64,000 nt of DNA, from positions 1,573,501 to 1,637,500 of the forward strand of contig NZ_JAUSXS010000001.1 in the NCBI RefSeq assembly GCF_030816195.1, in the 5' to 3' direction. Numbering within the stretch: position 1 is the stretch's first letter; every line of letters begins with the position of its first letter. The notes under the pieces are model-generated. The model saw only the letters and a program-made list of their open reading frames with translations. It did not search any database and was not told the DNA's origin. Positions 56,789 to 64,000 of the stretch are shown here, piece by piece. Source of the DNA: Pseudomonas sp. W4I3 (GTDB lineage: Bacteria > Pseudomonadota > Gammaproteobacteria > Pseudomonadales > Pseudomonadaceae). The translations under genes and the position numbers were made by a program.

Positions 56789-56798
56789 GGGAAGAGGA

Positions 56799-57320
56799 TC
56801 AGCGCAGGCCGCGTTGAGTCTCGTCCAGCTCACGGATGTATTTGAAGATTTTACGGCTGGTGGCCGGCGCCTTGTTATGCGCCAGTTCGTGTTGGGCCTG
56901 ACGGATCAGGGAGCGCAATTGCTGGCGGTCCGCGTCCGGGTAGTCCAAGACGAATTTTTCCAGCACGGCGTCATCGCCCGAGATCAGGCGGTCACGCCAG
57001 CGCTCCAGGTTATGAAAGCGTTCGTTGTACTGGCGAGTGGAGGCATCGGTTTGATCGAGCAGGGCCAGAATGGCGTCGGTGTCCTGATCGCGCATCAGCT
57101 TGCCGATAAACATGATGTGCCGTTTGCGCGCGATATTCGCGGTGTGCTTGGGCGCATCGGCCAGAGCCCGGCGCATTTCGTCGGTCAGTGGCAGTTTGGC
57201 AATCAAGTCCTTTTTGAGCGTTGTAAGACGCTCGCCAAGGTCAACCAGAGCATGCAGCTCACGTTTGACCTGGGTTTTGCTTTTCTCCCCATCGAGGGAG
57301 TCGTCGTAAGAATCAACCAT
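56799..57320 (-). CDS. yjgA: Ribosome biogenesis factor YjgA (DarP)
   Basis: 173-residue, highly charged helical protein of the DUF615/YjgA family, which in E. coli associates with late 50S precursors. Typical segments are [34 protein letters not shown] and the C-terminal [20 protein letters not shown]. The start at 57320 ([15 protein letters not shown]) is the family start; an ATG at 57335 lies five residues upstream. It is divergent from pmbA. Confidence 0.93.
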   Translation of the reverse strand: MVDSYDDSLDGEKSKTQVKRELHALVDLGERLTTLKKDLIAKLPLTDEMRRALADAPKHTANIARKRHIMFIGKLMRDQDTDAILALLDQTDASTRQYNERFHNLERWRDRLISGDDAVLEKFVLDYPDADRQQLRSLIRQAQHELAHNKAPATSRKIFKYIRELDETQRGLR

Positions 57321-57428
57321 GGTGGCAGTCCGCAAAGAAACGCCGCCATGATAACCAGTCGGGGGCCGCTTGTCCGGCCCGGTCGCTCGATGGCCTTAAC
57401 CGAGAGCAGAATTTGAGTGGAGAAAACC

Positions 57429-58775
57429 ATGAGTGCAGCCCAAAGCGTCGGTCCGCAAGCGTTACCGGCACTGCAGGAACAAGTCGAGCAGATCCTTGCC
57501 GAGGCCAAGCGTCAGGGCGCCAGCGCCTGTGAAGTCGCGGTGTCGCTGGAGCAGGGGCTGTCGACTTCGGTGCGTCAGCGGGAAGTTGAGACCGTAGAAT
57601 TCAATCGCGACCAGGGGTTTGGCATCACCTTGTATGTGGGCCAGCGCAAAGGTTCGGCCAGTACGTCGGCCAGTGGCCCGGAAGCGATTCGTGAAACCGT
57701 CGCCGCCGCGTTGGCAATCGCCAAGCACACCTCCGAAGATGAAAGCTCAGGCTTGGCCGACAAAGCATTGATGGCCAAGGATCTGCAGGATTTCGATTTG
57801 TTCCACGCCTGGGACATCACGCCTGAGCAAGCCATCGAGCAGGCGCTGACCTGCGAAGCAGCGGCGTTCGACGCCGATGCGCGGATCAAAAACGCCGACG
57901 GCACCACGCTGAGTACTCACCAGGGTTGCCGTGTCTACGGCAACAGCCATGGTTTTATCGGTGGCTACGCCTCCACACGCCATAGCCTCAGTTGCGTCAT
58001 GATCGCCGAAGCCAACGGCCAGATGCAGCGCGACTACTGGTACGACGTGAACCGTCAAGGCGAGTTGCTGGCAGACCCGGCAAGCATTGGTCAACGTGCT
58101 GCGCAGCGTGCAGCCAGCCGTCTGGGTGCGCGCCCGGTGCCCACGTGCGAAGTGCCGGTGCTGTTTTCCGCCGAATTGGCCGGTGGCTTGTTCGGCAGTT
58201 TTCTCGGGGCGATTTCCGGTGGCAACCTTTACCGAAAATCGTCATTCCTGGAAGGTGCGATTGGCCAGAAGCTGTTTCCTGAGTGGCTGACCATCGATGA
58301 GCGTCCGCACCTTATGCGCGCCATGGGCAGCGCCTCGTTCGACGGCGATGGGCTGGCCACGTATGCCAAGCCGTTCGTCGAGAAGGGCGAGCTGGTGTCT
58401 TATGTGCTGGGCACCTACGCAGGCCGCAAGCTTGGCCTGCCCAGCACCGCCAACTCCGGCGGCGTGCATAACCTGTTCGTGACCCACGGCGATGAAGACC
58501 AGGCGGCGCTGTTGCGTCAGATGGGGCGCGGCTTGCTGGTGACCGAATTGATGGGCCATGGCCTGAACATGGTGACCGGTGACTATTCCCGCGGTGCGGC
58601 GGGGTTCTGGGTCGAAAACGGTGAGATTCAGTTCGCCGTCCAGGAAGTGACCATCGCCGGCAACATGCGCGATATGTTCAAGCAGATCGTCGCTGTGGGT
58701 AACGACCTGGAGCTGCGCAGCAATATCCGCACGGGCTCCGTGTTGATCGAGCGGATGACGGTCGCCGGCAGCTGA
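57429..58775 (+). CDS. pmbA: Metalloprotease subunit PmbA (TldE)
   Basis: 448-residue partner of TldD, lacking the zinc HExxxH motif as is normal for this subunit. It has TSVRQREVETVEFNRDQGFG in the N-domain and GGLFGSFLGAISGGNLYRKS, NSGGVHNLFVTHGDED and VTGDYSRGAAGFWVENGEIQ in the C-domain. ATG 57429 (MSAAQSVGPQALPAL) is chosen; a GTG at 57417 is possible. It ends in a strong terminator. Confidence 0.96.
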   Translation: MSAAQSVGPQALPALQEQVEQILAEAKRQGASACEVAVSLEQGLSTSVRQREVETVEFNRDQGFGITLYVGQRKGSASTSASGPEAIRETVAAALAIAKHTSEDESSGLADKALMAKDLQDFDLFHAWDITPEQAIEQALTCEAAAFDADARIKNADGTTLSTHQGCRVYGNSHGFIGGYASTRHSLSCVMIAEANGQMQRDYWYDVNRQGELLADPASIGQRAAQRAASRLGARPVPTCEVPVLFSAELAGGLFGSFLGAISGGNLYRKSSFLEGAIGQKLFPEWLTIDERPHLMRAMGSASFDGDGLATYAKPFVEKGELVSYVLGTYAGRKLGLPSTANSGGVHNLFVTHGDEDQAALLRQMGRGLLVTELMGHGLNMVTGDYSRGAAGFWVENGEIQFAVQEVTIAGNMRDMFKQIVAVGNDLELRSNIRTGSVLIERMTVAGS

Positions 58776-58792
58776 CCCGCGACGCTTCACCG

Positions 58793-58831
58793 AAAAAGGC
58801 GCGCCATCTGGATGATGGCGCGCCTTTTTTT
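58793..58831 (+). terminator. Strong intrinsic terminator of pmbA
   Basis: A 16-bp stem (58793-58808 with 58814-58829, AAAAAGGCGCGCCATC type) with a 5-base loop, ending in a seven-T run. Confidence 0.92.
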
Positions 58832-58889
58832 GTGGCTCCGATAGACAGGATTCATTCCGCCATCCTTGTTTTGATTCTTAATATCACTT

Positions 58890-58908
58890 AATAATGAATC
58901 TCATTACT
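58890..58908. promoter_or_regulatory. Fur box before fagA-fumC-orfX-sodA
   Basis: AATAATGAATCTCATTACT matches 13 of 19 positions of the Fur consensus GATAATGATAATCATTATC. It overlaps a possible -10 AATAAT (58890-58895). In P. aeruginosa the equivalent operon is Fur-controlled and induced by iron limitation. Confidence 0.72.
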
Positions 58909-58971
58909 GGATGAGTGTGGACCATGAGTTCTGTCTTGCATGAGGACCCGTACCTTGAGAGTTAGCGGTGG

Positions 58972-59311
58972 ATGAGTCGCCAGATCCGCTGCGGGCTTGA
59001 TCCCGATGAACCTCGCCTGATCGAACATTACCTCAGTGAGGGGCGATACCTGGCGTGTTGCACCGCGACCCACCCGTGGACCATCGCCGAAACGTCATTT
59101 CGCCTGCTCGTCGACACCGCCAACGACATCGCGCTGCCCTGGCATTGGCGCTCCCTGTGCCTGGACCAGGCCTGGCGCCCGCTGCGCGATCTGGAAAAAC
59201 TCTCCCTCTGCGCCTGCCGCCTCAAGCGCTGGCAGAGCTTTGCCTGGCAACTGGCGACGTGCCAATTGCTGCCGTCTCTCTCTCACTCCGACTGGGTACA
59301 AGGATCTAACG

Positions 59312-59319
<8 letters not shown>
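58972..59319 (+). CDS. fagA: FagA-like protein, possibly 5'-truncated by an amber codon
   Basis: 115-residue protein of unknown biochemical role, the Fur-associated gene A of the fagA-fumC-orfX-sodA cluster. It reads MSRQIRCGLDPDEPRLIEHY, then GRYLACCTATHPWTIAETSF and LPWHWRSLCLDQAWRPLRDL. Sixteen codons upstream, in frame, ATG 58924 begins MSSVLHEDPYLES, then TAG (58963-58965), then RW and this ATG. The original start was probably 58924 and the TAG may replace a sense codon such as TGG. Its last 8 bases overlap fumC (ATGAATAG). Confidence 0.72.
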
Positions 59320-60685
<1,366 letters not shown>

Positions 60686-60712
60686 TCACTGACCCTGCTT
60701 TGGAGGTTCACC

Positions 60713-61141
60713 ATGGAGCACTGGAAACGCACAATCGAACGGGCCAATCGCTGCTTTATGGCGGGCGAGCTGGTAGACGCCCGCGAGGCCTACCTGCAAG
60801 CCCTGGCACTGGCCCAAGTGCTGTTCGAACGCTGGGCGGATGCCGACGAAGCAGTGGCGGCTTGCGTCATTTCTCATCACAACCTGGCAGACCTGCACTT
60901 GCGCCTCAACCAGCCTGAGGAAAGTGCGGAATATCTTTGCGCCATTCATCAGCGCCTGCTGCAGACCATGCAGGACCCCCGGCTCAGCGCGCAGTTGCGC
61001 GAGGCAGCGTTGCGCCAGAGCAGCAAAACCTACGTCGAGCTGTTGAACTTCATCAGCGATCACGGCGAATACCCACGCACCCATCGCTTGCTGGGCGCCG
61101 CCGCGAAGCAACCGACCCCCTCTCAATATGGAGCACATTGA
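60713..61141 (+). CDS. Hypothetical protein of the fumC-sodA operon (OrfX)
   Basis: 142-residue cytoplasmic helical protein, mostly alpha-helix with a TPR-like rhythm ([20 protein letters not shown], then [20 protein letters not shown], then [18 protein letters not shown]). No catalytic motif is visible. It corresponds by place to the unnamed third gene of the P. aeruginosa fagA-fumC-orfX-sodA operon. Its stop is one base before the sodA start, suggesting coupled translation. Function unknown. Confidence 0.8.
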   Translation: MEHWKRTIERANRCFMAGELVDAREAYLQALALAQVLFERWADADEAVAACVISHHNLADLHLRLNQPEESAEYLCAIHQRLLQTMQDPRLSAQLREAALRQSSKTYVELLNFISDHGEYPRTHRLLGAAAKQPTPSQYGAH

Positions 61142-61142
61142 T

Positions 61143-61754
61143 ATGACCTACACCCTGCCGGCTTTGCCTTATGCCTACGATGCGCTTGAACCCCATATCG
61201 ATGCGCAGACCATGGAAATCCATTACACCAAGCACCATCAGACTTACATCAATAACCTTAATGCTGCAGTTGACGGCACTGAGTACGCAGGCTGGCCGGT
61301 GGAGAAGTTGGTTTCCAGCGTTGAAAAATTGCCGGAGCAATTACGCGCTGCTGTGGTCAACCAAGGAGGCGGTCATGCCAACCACTCGCTTTTTTGGGCG
61401 GTCATGTCGCCGGCAGGTGGCGGCAAGCCCGAGGGGGTGCTGGGCAAAGCTATCGACGAGCAATTGGGTGGCTTCGACCGTTTCAAGGAGGCCTTTACCA
61501 AGGCGGCGCTGACCCGTTTCGGTAGCGGTTGGGCCTGGCTGAGTGTCACCCCGCAGAAGACCTTGGTGGTGGAAAGCAGCGGCAACCAGGACAGCCCGCT
61601 GATGAACGGCAACACGCCGATCCTCGGTCTGGACGTCTGGGAGCACGCCTACTACCTGCTGTACCAAAACCGACGACCGGAGTACATCAATGCATTCTAT
61701 AGCGTCATCAACTGGCCGGAGGTTGCCGCACGCTACCAGGCTGCCTTGGCCTGA
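61143..61754 (+). CDS. sodA: Superoxide dismutase, Mn type
   Basis: 203-residue Fe/Mn-family dismutase. Metal ligands are in [19 protein letters not shown] (His), [17 protein letters not shown] (His) and [19 protein letters not shown] (Asp, His). The [10 protein letters not shown] and [11 protein letters not shown] context with Gly at the site of the Fe-type Gln-bearing segment favours the Mn form, fitting its place in an iron-starvation operon behind fumC and a Fur box. Confidence 0.93.
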   Translation: MTYTLPALPYAYDALEPHIDAQTMEIHYTKHHQTYINNLNAAVDGTEYAGWPVEKLVSSVEKLPEQLRAAVVNQGGGHANHSLFWAVMSPAGGGKPEGVLGKAIDEQLGGFDRFKEAFTKAALTRFGSGWAWLSVTPQKTLVVESSGNQDSPLMNGNTPILGLDVWEHAYYLLYQNRRPEYINAFYSVINWPEVAARYQAALA

Positions 61755-61786
61755 CATTCACTCTAAAACAAGATCTAAGGCCGACT

Positions 61787-62680
61787 ATGGGTACTGAAAC
61801 ACTGGCGATTAGCAGCGTGCGATTATTTCGTTACGCGTTTGGCTCCCTGCTTCTCTTAGTCGGTACGGCATTGCTGGTGGCCAACGGGTTGGCCTGGCTC
61901 GACTTGGAACCACGCATCCTGCGTGCGCTGCAGGGCGGGTCGATTTGCGCACTCGGCACCGCGCTGGGCGCCGTGCCGGTGCTGGTGATTCGCCGGATGC
62001 CGGCGGCGCTGAGCGATACCTTGCTGGGTTTTGGCGCCGGGGTCATGCTGGCGGCGACCGCCTTTTCGCTGGTGGTGCCGGGTATTGCTGCCGCTGAAAG
62101 CCTGGGGCTCTCGCCCTGGGGCGCGGGCGGCTTGATCAGCTTCGGCATCATGCTGGGTGCCTTCGGGCTGTATCTGGTGGACCGAAAGGTCTCCGGCGCC
62201 AGCCCGGAAATGCTGGTAGGTACGCCGGATAAGCCAGTCATCCCGCCGCGCATCTGGCTCTTTGTGTTTGCCATCATTGCCCATAACATCCCCGAAGGCA
62301 TGGCCGTGGGCGTCTCTGCTGGCGGCGGCATGGCAGATGCGGACAGCCTCGCCATGGGCATTGCCCTGCAGGACGTACCGGAAGGCTTGGTGATCGCGCT
62401 GGTATTGGCGGGGGCGGGGATGTCGCGGATCAAGGCGTTTCTGATCGGTGCTGCATCGGGTTTGGTGGAGCCCGTATTTGCCGTGCTCTGCGCGTGGCTG
62501 GTAAGCCTTGCCGAAGTGCTGTTGCCCTTGGGGCTGGCGCTGGCGGCGGGCGCAATGCTGTTGGTGGTGACCCATGAGGTCATTCCCGAGTCACGCCGAA
62601 ATGGTCACGATAAGCTCGCCAGCCTGGGGCTGTGCATCGGGTTTTGCTTGATGATGGTGATGGATACGGCGTTGGGGTAG
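61787..62680 (+). CDS. ZIP-family metal transporter
   Basis: 297-residue inner-membrane protein with about eight helices. The metal-site motifs in helices IV and V read IIAHNIPEGMAVGVSAGGG and ALQDVPEGLVIALVLAGAG (the second has Asp-Val-Pro-Glu-Gly, typical of ZupT/GufA-like members). It imports a divalent metal; its position 32 bases after Mn-type sodA hints at manganese or zinc, an inference only. Confidence 0.85.
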   Translation: MGTETLAISSVRLFRYAFGSLLLLVGTALLVANGLAWLDLEPRILRALQGGSICALGTALGAVPVLVIRRMPAALSDTLLGFGAGVMLAATAFSLVVPGIAAAESLGLSPWGAGGLISFGIMLGAFGLYLVDRKVSGASPEMLVGTPDKPVIPPRIWLFVFAIIAHNIPEGMAVGVSAGGGMADADSLAMGIALQDVPEGLVIALVLAGAGMSRIKAFLIGAASGLVEPVFAVLCAWLVSLAEVLLPLGLALAAGAMLLVVTHEVIPESRRNGHDKLASLGLCIGFCLMMVMDTALG

Positions 62681-62705
62681 GGCTTACTCCTACAGAGCGA
62701 GCGAG

Positions 62706-62978
62706 TTATTCGCCTTCATCAAAGTAGTTATTGATCAGCGCGACCAATGCGTCCATCGCTTCCTGTTCTTGTTCGCCCTCGGTTTTGAGGTGGATCTTGG
62801 TGCCCTTGCCTGCGGCAAGCATCATCATTGCCATGATGCTTTTACCGTCGACCATCGATTCCGGACTGCGCCCGGCGCGTATCTGGCAGGGGAACTTACC
62901 GGCGACACCGACGAATTTGGCTGACGCCCGGGCATGCAAGCCCAGCTTGTTGATGATTTCAATTTCCAGAGCGGGCAT
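62706..62978 (-). CDS. npr: Phosphocarrier NPr (HPr-like, nitrogen PTS)
   Basis: 90-residue HPr-family protein relaying phosphate from PtsP (EI-Ntr) to PtsN. The phosphorylated His is in IINKLGLHARASAKFVGVA; the conserved Ser is in DGKSIMAMMMLAAGKGTKI. It lies 16 bases after rapZ in the ptsN-rapZ-npr cluster that is usually linked to rpoN. Confidence 0.95.
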   Translation of the reverse strand: MPALEIEIINKLGLHARASAKFVGVAGKFPCQIRAGRSPESMVDGKSIMAMMMLAAGKGTKIHLKTEGEQEQEAMDALVALINNYFDEGE

Positions 62979-62994
62979 CGCGGGGGTGTTCCTT

Positions 62995-63852
62995 TCAGCT
63001 AAGGTCGCGGTGGCGAACCTGGACGTTCTTGAGGGTTTGTTGCAACACTTGGCCGAGTCGTTCCGTCAGGTAGACAGAGCGGTGGTGACCACCGGTGCAG
63101 CCAATGGCAATGGTGACGTAGGCGCGATTGCTCGCGGCAAAGCGTGGCAACCACTTGAGCAGGTAAGTAGAGATATCCTGGAACATCTCTTCCACATCCG
63201 CTTGTGCGGCCAGGTAGTCGATCACCGGCTGATCGAGCCCTGACTGATCACGCAGCTCCGGTTTCCAGTAAGGGTTGGGCAGGCAGCGCACGTCAAATAC
63301 CAGGTCGGCATCCACCGGCATGCCACGCTTGAAGCCAAACGATTCGACCAGGAACGCTGTGCCAGGCTCCGGCTGGTTGAGCAATCGCAGCTTGATCGCG
63401 TCGCGCAGCTGGTAGAGGTTCAGGTTGGTGGTGTTGATTTTCAGGTCGGCCAGATCAATGATCGGCCCCAGCAACTTGGTCTCGTCCTCGATGGCCTCCG
63501 CCAGGGAGCGGTTGGCGGTGCTGAGCGGGTGGCGTCGGCGGGTTTCGGAGAACCGCTTGAGCAGGGTTTCTTCGTCGGCATCCAAATACAACACGTCGCA
63601 ATGAATATGCTTGGCGCGCACTTCCTCAAGCAGTTCGGGGAACCGCGAGAGGTGGCTGGGAAGGTTGCGAGCGTCTATCGACACGGCGACCAGCGGTTGT
63701 GCCAGTTCGGTGTGGATCAGGGCGCGTTCCGCCAATTCCGGCAGCAGTCCGGCGGGCAGGTTGTCGATGCAGTAGAAACCGCTGTCCTCGAGAACGTTGA
63801 GAGCAGTGCTTTTACCCGAGCCGGAGCGGCCGCTGACGATGATCAAACGCAT
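62995..63852 (-). CDS. rapZ: RNase adapter protein RapZ
   Basis: 285-residue protein with an N-terminal P-loop domain ([20 protein letters not shown]; Walker-B-like ISIDARN region [20 protein letters not shown]) and a C-terminal domain with [12 protein letters not shown] and [18 protein letters not shown]. In E. coli it guides RNase E to the small RNA GlmZ; pseudomonads lack that RNA system in the same form, so the target may differ. Its ATG lies 2 bases after the ptsN stop. Confidence 0.95.
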   Translation of the reverse strand: MRLIIVSGRSGSGKSTALNVLEDSGFYCIDNLPAGLLPELAERALIHTELAQPLVAVSIDARNLPSHLSRFPELLEEVRAKHIHCDVLYLDADEETLLKRFSETRRRHPLSTANRSLAEAIEDETKLLGPIIDLADLKINTTNLNLYQLRDAIKLRLLNQPEPGTAFLVESFGFKRGMPVDADLVFDVRCLPNPYWKPELRDQSGLDQPVIDYLAAQADVEEMFQDISTYLLKWLPRFAASNRAYVTIAIGCTGGHHRSVYLTERLGQVLQQTLKNVQVRHRDLS

Positions 63853-63854
63853 GA

Positions 63855-64000
63855 TTATTGCCCGCTTTGTTCATCCAGGACGACCTGATACAACGCCTCA
63901 TTGCTGGTGGCACTGCGCAGTTTTTCGCGTACTTCTTTGCGATCGAGCATGCTGGCGATCTGCCGGAGCAGTTCCAGGTGCGCATCGGTAGCCGCTTGCG
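63855..64000 (-). CDS. ptsN: Nitrogen PTS EIIA component PtsN (partial, C-terminus)
   Basis: The last 47 residues and stop of PtsN; the rest lies past the right edge. The visible end reads [20 protein letters not shown], then [20 protein letters not shown] and DEQSGQ, matching the C-terminal helix of the EIIA-Ntr family. It receives phosphate from NPr and regulates carbon/nitrogen and potassium balance. It is directly followed by rapZ. Confidence 0.93.
   Translation of the reverse strand, partial: QAATDAHLELLRQIASMLDRKEVREKLRSATSNEALYQVVLDEQSGQ

Noticed and set aside
62683..62700. CTCCTACAGAGCGAGCGAG as a REP element
   Set aside because: It resembles one degraded arm of the TAGGAGCGAGC family but has no partner arm, so it was not listed as a repeat.

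Overview
The window looks like the chromosome of a fluorescent Pseudomonas (P. fluorescens group). The protein sequences, the high GC content, two REP/REPIN repeat families and long stretches of gene order match what I know of Pseudomonas. Recognisable blocks are dppA-opdP-dppABCD, roxSR, trpS-zapE, rplM-rpsI-petABC-sspAB, gatCAB/mreBCD-maf-rng-yhdP-nit-tldD-yjgA-pmbA and fagA-fumC-orfX-sodA-ZIP-npr-rapZ-ptsN. Species cannot be fixed from the sequence alone.

Layout. 1-11148 (minus strand) is a dipeptide/oligopeptide uptake operon with four tandem DppA-type binding proteins, an OprD-family porin and the DppBCD membrane/ATPase parts; one binding protein is broken by a one-base frameshift. 11249-14044 is a large, comparatively AT-rich gene for a 931-residue protein of unknown function, possibly a toxin or effector. 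14281-25144 holds a SIMPL-domain protein, the RoxS/RoxR redox two-component system, an ABCD-type exporter, ZapG, a hydrolase, TrpS, ZapE, a GlxA-type regulator and an acyl-CoA dehydrogenase. 25257-31433 has an aldo/keto reductase, the ribosomal operon rplM-rpsI, the cytochrome bc1 complex petABC and sspAB.

31593-39368 is a sugar-diacid (glucarate/galactarate) module: a FadR-type regulator, 5-dehydro-4-deoxyglucarate dehydratase, 2-oxoglutarate semialdehyde dehydrogenase, a GudP-type transporter and galactarate dehydratase, which together convert the diacids to 2-oxoglutarate. Between the regulator and the enzymes sits a phospholipase-C-like gene with a consensus LexA (SOS) box just downstream of its promoter. 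A shared ten-base half-site upstream of both the regulator and the enzyme operon suggests the operator.

39545-64000 carries an AEC carrier, a CaCA-type antiporter whose two signature glutamates are replaced, a short RlpA-like lipoprotein, gatCAB divergent from mreBCD-maf-rng-yhdP-nit-tldD, the yjgA/pmbA pair, a Fur-box-preceded fagA-fumC-orfX-sodA cluster (fagA has an in-frame amber codon near its apparent 5' end), a ZIP transporter and npr-rapZ-ptsN. No tRNA, rRNA, CRISPR array, integrase or transposase was recognised. The points most worth a second look are the LexA-controlled phospholipase-like gene, the 931-residue protein, the altered antiporter, the probable ATT start of mreC, and the two lesions in dppA and fagA.
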